Below, in pieces: positions 33,952 to 45,548 of a stretch of DNA of 64,000 bases (positions are counted from its first letter, which is position 1; each line of letters begins with the position of its first letter). This DNA comes from Aselliscus stoliczkanus (Eukaryota > Chordata > Mammalia > Chiroptera > Hipposideridae). The stretch is from contig CM066730.1 of the NCBI GenBank assembly GCA_033961575.1, positions 121,733,523 through 121,797,522 of the forward strand, read 5' to 3'. The notes under the pieces were generated by a model that saw only the letters and a program-made list of their open reading frames with translations, had not been told where the DNA came from and ran no database searches. Both the position numbers and the translations under genes were made by a program.

Positions 33952-34527
33952 CAGTCAGAGAAGAACAAATACCATATGATCTCACTCATATGTGGAATCT
34001 GAAAAACTGTATGAATGAGCAAAGTAAACAGAAACTGTCTCATAGATATAGACAAAAAATCAGGGTTGCTAATTGGGAGAGGAATGGGGATGAGGGAGAA
34101 GGGGAAGGGATTAGACAGCAAAAATAGGCAACTACAATATTGCCACTGGGATAGGAAAAACAGTTTGGGGAATATAATTAATAATGTTGTAAATATTCTG
34201 TGGAATGTCAGATGATCATAGGTCTTGTTAGGGAGACCATTTCATGGATGAAGTAGAGGTTTGATCACTGCACTGTATTACTAAAGTGGAGGTGGTATAC
34301 CTACTGTAATTGAATATATATAGATAGTCACGGGATGTGGATTATACTGTGGAAGAGAGTCAGAGGAAGAGTAATAGATATATATGATATGGGGGGGGGA
34401 GTGGGGTGGTGAATTGGGGGTGAGGGGTTGTCACTTTGAGGGATAAAATGTATAACTATTGCACTGTGTTGTACACCTGAAACTAATTAAAAAGAAATAA
34501 AATTAAAAAAAAATTAAAAAAAAAAAA
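33478..34527 (+). mobile_element. Young twin-primed L1 insertion (5' part inverted)
   Basis: 33,478 to about 33,951 is L1 ORF2 on the minus strand; from there to 34,527 is the plus-strand ORF2 end and 3'UTR, ending in an A-rich tail at 34,498-34,527. This inverted-then-sense layout, inside one target duplication, is the mark of twin priming. About 1.3 kb of L1 between the two segments is missing. The 3'UTR has a G-rich tract at 34,390-34,430 and a 'gttgtacacctgaaactaat' terminus at 34,468. Confidence 0.9.
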
Positions 34528-34541
34528 AAAAGAATATCTAT
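34528..34541 (+). repeat. Right target-site duplication of the inserted L1
   Basis: 'aaaagaatatctat', matching 33,464-33,477. Confidence 0.88.
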
Positions 34542-35060
34542 CCTTCTCAAACTATTCTGAAACACTGAAGAGTAAGCAACATGGATGAATCTAAACTTCA
34601 TTATTTGAGAAAATATTTTTAAAAAAAAATAGGATATACTCATGATTCCTTTTATATGACATTCAAAATCAGTCATAATTATGTAGATAGAAATCAGAAT
34701 AGTGTTTGCCTTAGGAAGGGTGAAAATTGATTGAAACAAGGCATGAGAGGACATTCTGGGGCGATAAAAACTGTTCACATCACAATTAGAGTGCTGGATT
34801 TATCGTTGTATTTGTCAGACATTATCCAGTTGTACACTTACAGTTGTAAATATTGCTTCAATTATAAAAATCACTATATTTAACCACTATTCCTCCTTAG
34901 AACTCTAAATGCAAAAGATACAATCACCTGAAACTTAAAATAGTTGTCAAAATTACCCATAATTCTCTACTCGTTTATAGTTGTCACCTGATAATTAGCT
35001 GTTTGAATAACTGGCTTAGAGCATAGGCAGTTGAATCTTGTCTGGCATTTAACTGATTGT

Positions 35061-35104
35061 GATGTGTGTGTGTGTGTGTATGTGTGTGTGTGTGTGTGTG
35101 TGTT
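35061..35104. repeat. (TG)n microsatellite
   Basis: TG units with a single TA interruption near 35,080. Confidence 0.97.
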
Positions 35105-36589
35105 TTCTAGATGAGCACTCATGTACATAGACATGCCTGGGTCCACATTACTACTTATTTGCACATTTTAAATAAGTTCAAGTATGCCCACAGAGAAAAT
35201 AGTAAAAAATACTTAGTTTGAAGTCTCCATCAACACACAGTGGGTGGTCACACACAAGTGTATATGCATTCAAATTGACTCCATACTCAAGTTAACTTTG
35301 ATTGATCCTATATTTTAAATATTTAATGAATTGCTATTATGGAAGATGCAAATTTAATCCCCTAAAACCAGTATTCCCATTCGGGAGTTTTTCATCCTAA
35401 TGTAATCATTAGATTAGCTTATTTAAGGTTCATACTATTTTGAACATGTAACAAGAATACACTAACTCAAATGGCTTATGTTTATTATCCTTCCTTGTAT
35501 GATTAGTAATTTCATTATTAAAAATTGCCTTGTTTTTTGCCTTGTTTGCATACTCTTTCCGTACTAATCAATATATCTATAATTTTCAGTAGCCATTAAA
35601 AGTACAATTTTTATATATTCATAAATATCTTATAGAATTTATCACATTAATTTATTCACAGAGCTCTCATTCCAAACTCCTTATATCTTCTTGCTCCAAT
35701 ATAAATTGGTTATTATTTTGGTCTACCACATAGCTCTTTTCCTGGAATTTCTCATCCCAGTCATTTTTTGCCTTTTGTGTTGGATTTCCAGCCTCTTTAA
35801 TCTCAGGTCTTGTATTTTCTTGTTTAATTTTCCCAATTTGGTAAATCTTGATCAAATGTGCAAAGATACTTTTTTTTTGAGATATTGCATATCTGATAAC
35901 GTCTTTTCATATCTTCACATTGGATTGAACATTTTTCCCAGCATTTAATTCTATGATGATACTAAGTTTCCTTCAGAATTTTGAAATTATTACTCTTTCT
36001 GTCTTCTGATTGCCAATAATTCTTTTGTATTGTCTCCTGATTTTGTATAAAAACTTTGTATGAGAGCTGTCTTAGTTTTCTTCTCTCTGCAAGCATCCAG
36101 TTCTTCTGTTAATCCCTTTTATTACGAAAATTTTAAGATGATTTTGCATTTTAATTACTATTATTTTAATACATATATTGTAATACTTACTTGATAATTT
36201 TCTCCCATTTTTTCTCTTTTATCTTTCTGGAATTTATTAGCCAGATCTTTGATCTGCTAAATCAAATATCTAGTCATTTAAAAATATATAGTTTTGTTCT
36301 ATTGTCTATCCCTAGATTGTTTTGTGTTACTCTCTGTAAGGTCTCCTTAATTTTTATCTCTCATTTTCCCCCTCAAAGTAAATTTTGTGTATTCTATTTC
36401 AGTGATAAGATAGAAGTAATTAGTCTGATAGGAACATTCATGTGTCATGATCAACAATTTCACTAATATATATATCCATTTATTTTCATATGCTTTCCTT
36501 CCCTCCCGTTATGTTGAAAGAATTGTCTGTGCTCCCATCTAAGGCAACTCCAGTATTTCATTTGTTTATTCATATTTTCATTCATTTCG
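35105..36589. other. Unassigned T-rich sequence
   Basis: No gene or confidently named repeat. The T-rich plus strand of 35,640-36,450 might be an old antisense L1 or other relic, but no diagnostic block was found. Confidence 0.35.
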
Positions 36590-36740
36590 TTGTATATATG
36601 TTTCTTTAACAAATATTTATTGCATATCTAGTATATGCCTGATAACTAGCACTATCATATGTGAGACAACTATGAAAAATGTATCTGCCTTCATAGAGTC
36701 TTATTTGAAAGTTTAAGAACACAATAAACAAAAAAAACTT
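36590..36740 (-). mobile_element. LINE-2 3' end, minus strand
   Basis: 'aacaaatatttattgcatat' at 36,609, then 'tatgcctgataactagcact' and 'atgtatctgccttcatagag', matching antisense L2 (aacaaatatttattgagc, gtgccaggcactg, ccctgccctcatggag). Confidence 0.7.
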
Positions 36741-36809
36741 ACACTATATAGTAAATTAGAACATTATAGCTCCAGTCATTTTCATCTTTTGAATGTTTTT
36801 CGTCTGATT

Positions 36810-37850
36810 AAAGTTTATTGAGGTGACAATGGTTAGTAAACTTACTAGGTTTTAGGTGTACAATTCTGTAATACATCATCTATGTATCACATTGTGTGTT
36901 TATCACCCAGAGTCAGTTCTCCTTCCATCACCATATATATGACCCCATTTACCCTCATCTATAACCCCCTTCCCCTCTTACCCTCTGATAACTGCTAAAC
37001 TATTGTCTATGTCTATCAGTTTTTGTTTCTTTGTTTGTTTGTATTGTTCCTTTGTTGTTTTCGGTTTTATATCCCACATATCAGTGAAATTATATGGTTC
37101 TCGACTTTTTCTATGTGAATTTCACAAGATCTATCCTTGTTGTTGCAAATGGCAGTATTTAATCTTTTCTTACATCAGAGCAGTATTCCAGTGTGTATAT
37201 AATATCACATCTTCTTTATCCAATCGTCTATCGAAGGACACTTTGATTGTTTCCATGTCTTGGCCACTCTAAATAAAGCTGCAATGAACACTGGAGTACG
37301 TATATCTTTAGGGATAAATGTTTTCAGATTTTGGGGGTATATATCCAGGAGAGGGATTGCTGGGTCATATGGTAATTCTATTTTTAATTTTTTGAGGAAC
37401 CTCTACACTGCCTTCCATAGTGGCTGTACCAATCTGCGTTCCCATTAACAGTATATGAGGGTTCCTTTTTCTCCACAGCATCTCCAACACTTCTTATTAT
37501 TTGTCTTGTTGATGACAGCCATTGTAACTGGTGTGAGGTGGTATCTCATTGTGGTTTTTATTTACATTTCTCTGATGATTAGTGATGTTGAGCATCTTTT
37601 CATGTGTGTATTGGACATCTGTATTTGACCTCAAAGGCAAGGGAAGCAAAAGCTAAAATAAATAAATGAGACTAAATCAAACTAAAAAGCTTCTGCACAG
37701 CAAGAGAAACCATAGACAAAATAAAGAGGCAACTAACCAAATGGGAGATTTTGGCAAACAATGGCTCTGATAAAGGAGTAATATCCAAAATATATAAGGA
37801 ACTCATACAACTCAACAAAAAAAAAACCCAACAACCTAATAAAAAAAAGG
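36810..37850 (-). mobile_element. Minus-strand L1 3' end with inverted 5' piece (twin-primed)
   Basis: From 36,810 to about 37,624 the minus strand reads L1 ORF2 C-terminus into 3'UTR: 'cctctctcctggatatatac' near 37,349 corresponds to the late ORF2 region, and 'gttgaatatctttccatgtc'-like antisense blocks are present. The 3'UTR at 36,815-37,020 is the same kind as at 2,150-2,270. From 37,625 to 37,850 the plus strand reads upstream ORF2 text: 'aaagcttctgcacagcaaga' at 37,687 and 'tccaaaatatataaggaact' near 37,784. The two pieces are adjacent in L1 coordinates apart from roughly 50 bp lost at the join. Confidence 0.82.
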
Positions 37851-38079
37851 GGAGAGTATATTTTGAATGATTTTACTCCTACAACAATACCCTTATCTTT
37901 TACATTGTCAAACTCAATATCTACTGAAAAATATATATTAGTAAATAAGCACTATATAATATATAATATGTCCCCACTTAAAATAAATTTCCTATACTTC
38001 CATATTTCTCTTCATCTATTTGGACATTCCTCTGCTCCCTTTTAAAGCAAATCTCCTAGAATATCTTGGTTATCATCAC
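37851..38079. other. No recognisable feature
   Basis: Short AT-rich unassigned gap. Confidence 0.4.
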
Positions 38080-38460
38080 TTTCCCACTTTTTCACTGCAG
38101 CACACTGTGAAACTGCTATTACCCCAGCCACACGGTTACCAAGACTAATGCACAATTCTTTATTCTCCCATCAGCTCAACTCATTAGAAATAGTGGGTCA
38201 CTCTTTTCTTTTTGAAATACTTTCTTCACCAGACATTCAGACTACTATCTTTTTTTCCTACAATCTCATCAACAGTTCCTTTTTAATTTCACTTTCTGGC
38301 TAAACCTCTAAATACTGGTATGACCATTTATATATACAGCCTTAGCTTACACCTCTTAGCCCACTTCTCTTCACTAGGTGAAGTCTTCCAATTCCATGTC
38401 TAAATGCCATTTGTATGATGATGAACTCCAAACTCAGGTACCTATTTTTGATATCTTCAC
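38080..38460 (+). mobile_element. LINE-2 ORF2 3' region
   Basis: 'acctctaaatactggtatga' at 38,303, 'ctcttcactaggtgaagtct' at 38,368 and 'tgatgatgaactccaaactc' at 38,416 keep the order of the L2 coding region that corresponds to the FxYADD area. Frames are destroyed. Confidence 0.55.
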
Positions 38461-38461
38461 T

Positions 38462-38715
38462 ATAATAATAGCAAAAATAATAGCTAACATTAATTGAGTA
38501 CTTTTTATGAGCCAGAAAGTATTCTAAGAACAGTTAAAACAAGAGTTAATACTTTGAGTTTCTCAACCACTAATTTTACAAATGATAAAGTTGAAGTACA
38601 AATGATAAAGTTGAAGATCAGAGTGATTAATTCAGTCATTAATATAATACAGCTAATAAGTGATTTAACCAAATTTAAACCTAAATAGTCAGGCTTCACC
38701 TGTCTATGCAACTAT
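38462..38715 (-). mobile_element. MIR, minus strand
   Basis: 'taacattaattgagtacttt' at 38,485, 'gagccagaaagtattctaag' at 38,509, 'attttacaaatgataaagtt' at 38,573 and 'taatacagctaataagtga' at 38,644. An internal tandem duplication lies within it at 38,578-38,616. Confidence 0.82.
38578..38616 (+). repeat. Tandem duplication of a 20-base unit
   Basis: 'acaaatgataaagttgaagt' at 38,578-38,597 is followed at once by a second copy lacking only the last base. It duplicates part of the MIR core. Confidence 0.95.
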
Positions 38716-38856
38716 ATTATATTTCTTCTGGCTAACTAACAGCTGGCATTTCAGACTAAATACAGGAAAACATTTAATTTAAATCATCTTTATTTCTAGT
38801 TGGAACCAATGCAATATGTATGTATGTTTATATGTAAATATACAACCCATAATAAA

Positions 38857-38861
<5 letters not shown>

Positions 38862-38902
<41 letters not shown>
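38862..38902. repeat. (TA)n microsatellite
   Basis: About 20 TA units. Confidence 0.97.
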
Positions 38903-38905
<3 letters not shown>

Positions 38906-40224
38906 TTCTCAGGACAAAAATGAGGTCACAGTTGATTTCCAAGACAGTAAATAAATGTGTACTCTCCGAAAATAATATTTTAAATAAATGTGTTCTCTCC
39001 TAAAATAATATTTTGCCTGTTTTCTGTTTTCATTTAGCTGAAAATGTGGTCACAATAAGTATTAATGCTAAGGAATTGGGAGGGAAGAAAGCCTAGAGCC
39101 TGTGCTGGAGGTGGAAGATATATTTATAAATACGAAGGTAAAAACCTGCTATGTAGGTAAATGAATTGGAAATCAAACATAAATTAACTATTTCTATCAG
39201 CTTATTAGTGAATAAAATTGAAGATGATAAAAATAGTCTACAATATTTCTACATGATAAATGAACATATTTCTAGCTTCGTGTGATATTTACTATTGATT
39301 TCATATAATTTGGAATGATATCATAAATGAAATAGTAATAGACTATGTCAATTATTGCAAGAAGCACAAATTGAGTACAAACAACATGAAAAAAGAGAGT
39401 CATTCGTTCATTCAGTCAATAAACATCACAGCTTTCCACATCATGCTTGAATTGATGCTATTAATCACACTACCCACATACAGCAGATAATATTGTGCTG
39501 CTGATGATTGATAATCATCTTGGAAATAATGTCAGGCCTTCTTTTAACCAGGAGGACTTGGGCCATGTATTTGAGATCTCAGATTGTTGGAATCTGCAAT
39601 TCAATACCTATTCAGATCAGTTACTTTTTTTATTGTCATTGAATATATTGGAGAAAACAACTGAAGAGCAATTCTTCAATTGCTTAGGTCACTTTTGAAA
39701 TTCAGCTGAATTTATGACATATTGATCATGAACATAAAAGTTATTAGAACCAATTGTTCTATAATAAACACTGAGTGCACATAATGTGCTTATAGCACAA
39801 ACATCTGCCACTCATGCAGATATCATTCTGTAAACCCATCTAACTAACTCTATTTTCCTTTCTGATTGTATCAGAGTAGCTTGCAGCATGACAGTGATTT
39901 GAGTGACAGACGTCCACCTTGGTGCAGGGTGATGCATACTTATGTGTTCTTGTGGGAATTATCCCTTCTCGGAAAATGTAAAATATTAAATTGTTTTTTA
40001 TTGAAAAGAGGTATATAAGGAAGCAATATTGTTGTCTTTACTCTTTAATAGTCAAAGTTATTCTATTTTTCACATTCATAAACATTTTACTAACTTCTTA
40101 AATAGGCTTTTTCGTTTTATAATGAAAAAGAGCATGAATTATGTAAAAGCTCCAGACAAGTTTTATTTAAATATATATTAGAACCATATAGTACAATGGA
40201 AAAGACAATGTTCAAATAAAAGTG
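38903..40224. other. No recognisable feature
   Basis: AT-rich unassigned sequence. A 'cgttcattcagtcaataaac' block at 39,406 might be the edge of an antisense L2. No gene. Confidence 0.4.
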
Positions 40225-41967
40225 TTGGGGGGAGATGACAGAGTACATAAACACTATGCTTGCCACCTACCATGACCACATTAATATTATTACTAAATTA
40301 CAGAACAATCAACCTGGAGAACCATCTGAAGTCTAACTGAAAAAAAGTCCTATAACTAAAGATATATAGAGAAGGCCACATTGATACTGGTAGGAAGGGC
40401 AGAGATGTGAAGTGGCCTGGTCCCACACTTGCATGTGACAACTCAGAATCAGGAGGGTTATCTTGGCCATGGAGTTCCGCTATCTTCAGAGGAGTGAGGG
40501 ACTCCAGCCCTACAGCAGGTCTCCCAGTCCAGACTACCAGTGCCAGGAAGAGGGACCCCGACATCTGGTTGTGAAAAACACTGAGGATTCTGACCATCAG
40601 GGTGAGATGAAAGACTGCCTGAAACCCAGGCATTTTCATAAAGGGCCAGCACACAGACTCACTCTCTCACAGGTATTCACTTTGGGTTCTATTGAAGGGA
40701 CAACAACTCAGGAGGTACCAAAGATATACAGGAGAGACTAAGTTGTGTGGCTACAGGACTAGTTGCAGGGACAGTTGCCATTTTCTCTGTGTATTGCCCT
40801 CCTCCTATGGAACCAGTAAGTGATGCTATCCTTCCTGTGTTGAGCCCTCCCACACACAGCCAAATACTAATCTGTGTTGGCCTGGTGAGCTCCACTCACT
40901 CCATCCTGGTGACTCCCTGGGACTCAACACCACCCCACCCAACTAGTGCAACACCAGAAGCACTTTCCACAACCTGCAGCTAGCCCTGCTCCACACAGCC
41001 CAGGAGGCTCTTTCAGTAGTAAACTTCTGGCCTCAACTAATGTGTCACCAGAGGCAATTTGGCAGAGAGAAGTCAGCCCTGGCCCATGCTAGTGTTGTCT
41101 TTCTTGGATAGCTCTTGGGGTTCAATGGTCCCTAGGTAGGCAGCAGCTGACCGCAGTATGCTTTGATACTTTATTGAGAGGCTGCAGGCTTAGCACTGGC
41201 ACCAACCCATAACCTACATTAACCTGGTGAACATCATTCATCACACCCTGGTGACTCTGAGACCTGCTTTACCCAATTCACATACCACACAAGGCTTTAT
41301 CAGATTCTGAGGCTTATGGGCAGCCACAGGTGGCAGCAGGCCTTGGGTATCCTGGGATTTTTGCAGACATACCCCAGGCCTGATACCGTGGCAGCCATCC
41401 TTGGTTCACAGTGTGGCCTCTCCCAGTACCTCCAGATCCAGAAGAGAAAGCCACCTACCATGGATCGCTCTGTAGCTCCTAACATGTAGTCCTGGGCCAG
41501 TCAAAGGAAATGGCTGACTTGGACCTGCATGAGAGCCTTTTCCAAGGAACCCCAGAACAAACATACCTAGATTCCAGTTTCATACCACAACAGAGCACAA
41601 CCAATTAGCCCCACAAAGAGCAAACCCAAAGGGTGGTCTCAGGAAGCATAAGAGCTTGCTGCTATGAATCCTTATCCATGGAGTAAGACCCCCACACAGC
41701 AGCCTATAAGTTGTGCATGAAGCCAAACCCCACAGTCATTCAGCATGAGGGTCAATCCCACCCACTGACATACCAATAGCAATCAACTACAACAGGAGGG
41801 AACACGCAACCCATACAAGCGACATTCTTGATGCACTTCACCTAGGTGATCAGGGAGACTGTGCCACTGGGTCCCATAGGGTACCTACTACTAAGGTTAC
41901 ACAGCCAAAACTGGGAAACATAGCAGATCACCTACTACATAGAAACAAACATAGAGAAGCAGCCAAA
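40225..41967 (+). promoter_or_regulatory. L1 5'UTR (internal promoter region), relic
   Basis: About 1.7 kb that aligns by eye with 53,600-55,150, the 5'UTR of the other copy: both share 'acaatcaac', 'ggagaaccatctgaagt', a 'caggagggttatct'/'caggaggggtacct' block, 'tcactctctcac'-type blocks and a common end before the ORF1 ATG. L1 5'UTRs hold a sense RNA polymerase II promoter; activity here is unknown and unlikely given decay. The frames at 40,298-40,983 and 41,300-41,485 lie inside it and are not genes. Confidence 0.75.
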
Positions 41968-42811
41968 ATGAGGAAACAAAGAAATACATCCCAAATAAAA
42001 GGTCAGGAGAAAAATCCAGAAACAGAACTAAATGAAATAGAGGCAACCAATCTAACAGAAACAGAGCTCAAAACAATGGATATAAGGATGCTTAGTACGA
42101 ACTTCAACAAAGAGATAGAAAACATAGAAAAGGACATAGAAAACGTTAAAAAAGAACCAATCTGAAATGAAGACTACAATAATTGAAATGAAGAATGCAC
42201 CAGAAGGAATCACCAGCAGACTAGATGAAGCAGAGGATTTAATCAATGATTTGGAATACAAGGTAGCAGAAAATATTCAATCAGAACAGCAAAAAGAAAA
42301 AAAAAGGGAATTTTAAAACATGAGGAACATCAAGGGTAGCGGCATTCACATCATAGGGGTACCAGAAGGGGAAGAAAAAAAGCAAAGTATTGAGAGCCTA
42401 TTTGAAGAAATAATGACTGAAAACTTTCCTCCCTTGGCAAAGGAAATAGTTGAAATACAAGATGTGCAAAGTCTCAAACAAAATGAATCCAAAGAGGCTC
42501 ACATCAAAACACATCATAATTAAAATGCCAAAGGTTAAGGACAAAGAGAGAATCCTAAAAGCAGCAAGAGAAAGGCAACTAGTTGCTTACAAGGGAGCTC
42601 CCATAAGATTGGCAGATGATTTCTCAACAAAAACTTTACAGGAAAGAAGGGATTGGGTGAAATATTCAAAGTGATGAAAAGTGAAGACCTACAACCACGA
42701 CTGTTCTACCAAGCAAAGTTATTTAAAATTGAAGGAGAGATAAAGCATTTCCCAGATAAGAAAAAGCTAAAGAAGTTCATTACACCAAACCAGTATTATG
42801 AGAAAATTTAA
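41968..42811 (+). pseudogene. L1 ORF1 (RNA-binding protein), broken
   Basis: L1 ORF1p is a coiled-coil trimer that binds L1 RNA with an RRM and a C-terminal domain. The start ATG at 41,968 opens a 65-residue frame with coiled-coil-like 'NFNKEIENIEKDIENVKK' that stops at 42,163. A second piece from 42,179 gives 'RLDEAEDLINDLEYKVAE'. The RRM follows from 42,320 with 'GIHIIGVPEGEE' and 'SIESLFEEIMTENFP'. The C-terminal domain at 42,450-42,674 reads 'KDKERILKAARERQLVAYKG' and 'APIRLADDFSTKTLQERRDW'. All three known regions are therefore present in order but split over frames. Confidence 0.9.
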
Positions 42812-45129
42812 AGGGACTTCATTAGGCAAAAGAAAAGGGGGCAAACAACATAAATATTAATAATAAAATGGTAATAAATATGTGTCTATCAATAATCACT
42901 TTTAATATCAATACATTATATGCTCCAATCAAAAGACATAGAGGAACTGAATGTATAAGAAAACAAGACCCATATATATTCTGTCTGCAAGAGACCCACT
43001 TCAGATTGAAAGAAACACACAGAATGAAAGTAAAAAAAATGAAAAAAGCTATTTTATGTGAATGGAAAAACAACAAAAAAGCTGGGATAGCAATAGTTAT
43101 CTCAGAAGACTTTAAAACAAAGGCTATAATAAGAGACAAAGAAGGACATTACATAATGATAAAGGGATCAATCCAAAAAGAGGACATAACCCTTATTAAC
43201 ATTTATGCACCCAACATAGGGGCACCTAAATATATAAAGCAAATATTGACCTACATAAAGAGAGATAAACAGTAATACAATCATAGTAGGGGACTTTAAC
43301 ACTCTGTTGACTTCAAAGAATAGATCTTCCACACAGAAAATCAACAGGGAACCAGTGAACTTAAATGACACATTAGAGCAGATGGATTTAATTGATAGTT
43401 TTAAAGCATTTTACCCTAAAGCAGCAGAATATACATTCTTTACAAGTGCACATGGAACATTTTTCAAGAGAGACTAAATGTTAGGCCACAAAACAGATCT
43501 CAATAAATTTAAGAAGACTGAAATTATATAAAACATCTCCTCCAACCACAATGTTATGAAGCTGGAGAAAAACTGAAAACACACAAACACATGGAGGCTA
43601 AATAACATGCTACTAAATGATGAATGGGTTAACCATGAGATCAAGGAGGATATCAAAACATGCTTTGAAACAAATGAAAATGAAAACACAACAATGCATA
43701 ATCTATGAAACACAGCAAAAACAGTCCAAGAGGGAAACTCATAGCAATACAGGGCTACCTCAAGAAATAAGAAAAATCTCAAATAAACAATCTAACCTTA
43801 CACTTAAAGGAAGTAGGAGGAAAAAATAAAAAGAAACAACAAACAATCTTCAAAGTCAGTAGAAGGAAGGAAATGATAAAGGTCAGAGCAGAAATAAATA
43901 AAATGGAGTATAAAAAAATACAAAAGATCAGTGAAACCAAGAACTAGTTCTTTGAAAAGATAAATGCAGTTGATAAACCTTTAACCAGGCTCATCAAGGA
44001 AAAAAGAGAGAGGACACAAATAAATAAAATGAGAAATGAAAGAGGAGAAGTGATAACTTACACCACAGAAATAAAAAGGATTATAAGAAAATATTACAAA
44101 CAATTACATGCCAACAAATTGGACAATCTGGAAGAAATGGATAAATTGCTAGAAAAATAGAATCTCCCAAAACTGAATAAAAAAGAAACATATTATCTGA
44201 ACTGACCTATTACTACTAATGAAATCAAATCAATAATCCAAAAAACTACCAACAAATGAAAGTCCTGGACCACAAAGCTTCATAGGTGAATTTTACAAAA
44301 CATTCAATGAAGAATTAATACCTATCCTTCTCAAACTATTCCAAAAAATCCAAGAGGAAGAAGCTTATTTTATGAGGCCACCATTACCCTAACTTCAAAA
44401 TCAGACAAAGACATTACAAAAACAACAAACAGGAAATTATAGGTTGATATCCCTCATGAACACACATACAAAATACTCAGCAAAATATTAGCAAACCGAA
44501 ATCAGCAATACTTTAAAAAGATCATACATCATCAAGCTGGATTTATTCCTGGGATGCAAATTTGGTTTAATATCCACAAATCAACTAATGTGATACACCA
44601 CATAAATAACATGAAAGATAAAAATCGTATGATCATACCAATAGATGCAGAAAAAGCATTTGACAATTCAGCATCCATTTATGATCAAAACTCTCAGTAA
44701 AGTGGGAATAGAGGGAACATACCTCAACATAATAAAGACCATATATGACAAACCCTCAGCTAAATCATACTCAATGAGGAAAAACTAAAAGCATTCTCAT
44801 TAAGATGAGGATCAAAACAACGATGCCCAATTTCGTCACTTTTATTCAACTTAGTATTGGAAGACTTACCCACAGCAATCAGACAAGGAAAAGGAATAAA
44901 AGGCATATAAACTGGAAAGGAAGAAGTAAAACTGTCATTTGTGGATGACATTATACTCTATCTAGAGAACCCTAAAGATTCCACCATATATACTATTAGA
45001 ACTGATACATGAATTCAATACAGTAGCAAGATACAAAATTAATTAAGAAATCAGTTGCAATTTTTTACACCAATAATGAACTGTCAGAAAGAGAAAATAA
45101 ATAAACAATCCCATTTAGAATTGTGCATG

Positions 45130-45131
<2 letters not shown>

Positions 45132-45179
<48 letters not shown>
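45132..45179. repeat. (AC)n microsatellite inside L1 ORF2
   Basis: About 24 AC units. The L1 text before ('aattgtgcatgc') and after ('aatacctaggaataaactta') is normally almost contiguous, so the repeat grew inside the old ORF. Confidence 0.97.
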
Positions 45180-45181
<2 letters not shown>

Positions 45182-45425
45182 TACCTAGGAATAAACTTAA
45201 CCAAATGGGTAAAAGAAATTATAAGAAACTAAAGAAAGAAATTGAAGATAATACAAACAAAGAGAACGATATACCATGCTCATGGATAGAAAGATTTAAC
45301 ATTGTTAAAATGCCCACACTACCCAAAGAAATCTATAGATTCAAACCAATCCTTATCAAAATACCAATGGTATTTTTCATAGAACTAGAACTAGAACAAA
45401 CAATTTTAAAATTTACATGGTGCTA

Positions 45426-45548
45426 GGGCCAGCCGAGTGGCGCGGTGGTTAAGCGTTGGCTTTGGAAGCCAGCGGCCCCAGTTCAGTCCACATATGAGGG
45501 CCAGTGACACTGTCCTCAAAAAAAATATAAAATAAAATAAAATAAAAT
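45426..45548 (+). mobile_element. Short tRNA-headed SINE, plus strand, in L1 ORF2
   Basis: Head 'gggccagccgagtggcgcgg' at 45,426, A-box-like 'tggcgcggtggttaagcg', then 'gaagccagcggccccagttc', 'gagggccagtgacactgtcc' near 45,496 and an (AAAAT)n tail. The target duplication is 18 bp with two mismatches: 'aaaatttacatggtgcta' at 45,408-45,425 and 'aaaatttacatgacgcta' at 45,549-45,566. Confidence 0.95.

Larger units (their letters stand above)
33300..34900 (+). mobile_element. Older plus-strand L1, split by a younger L1
   Basis: The left part (33,300-33,477) is ORF2 text with 'aaaagtccaggaccagatgg' at 33,417 and 'cttcacaggtaaattctttt'. After the inserted element the same L1 resumes at 34,528-34,560, 'tatccttctcaaactattct', then jumps to a 3'UTR-like end with 'cagaatagtgtttgcctt' near 34,694 and 'agttgtacacttacagttgt' at about 34,826. 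It therefore also carries an internal deletion. Confidence 0.75.

Noticed and set aside
40298..40983. Overlapping frames in GC-richer sequence that might suggest exons
   Set aside because: The region matches the 5'UTR of another L1 copy at 53,600-55,150, so the frames are 5'UTR artefacts.
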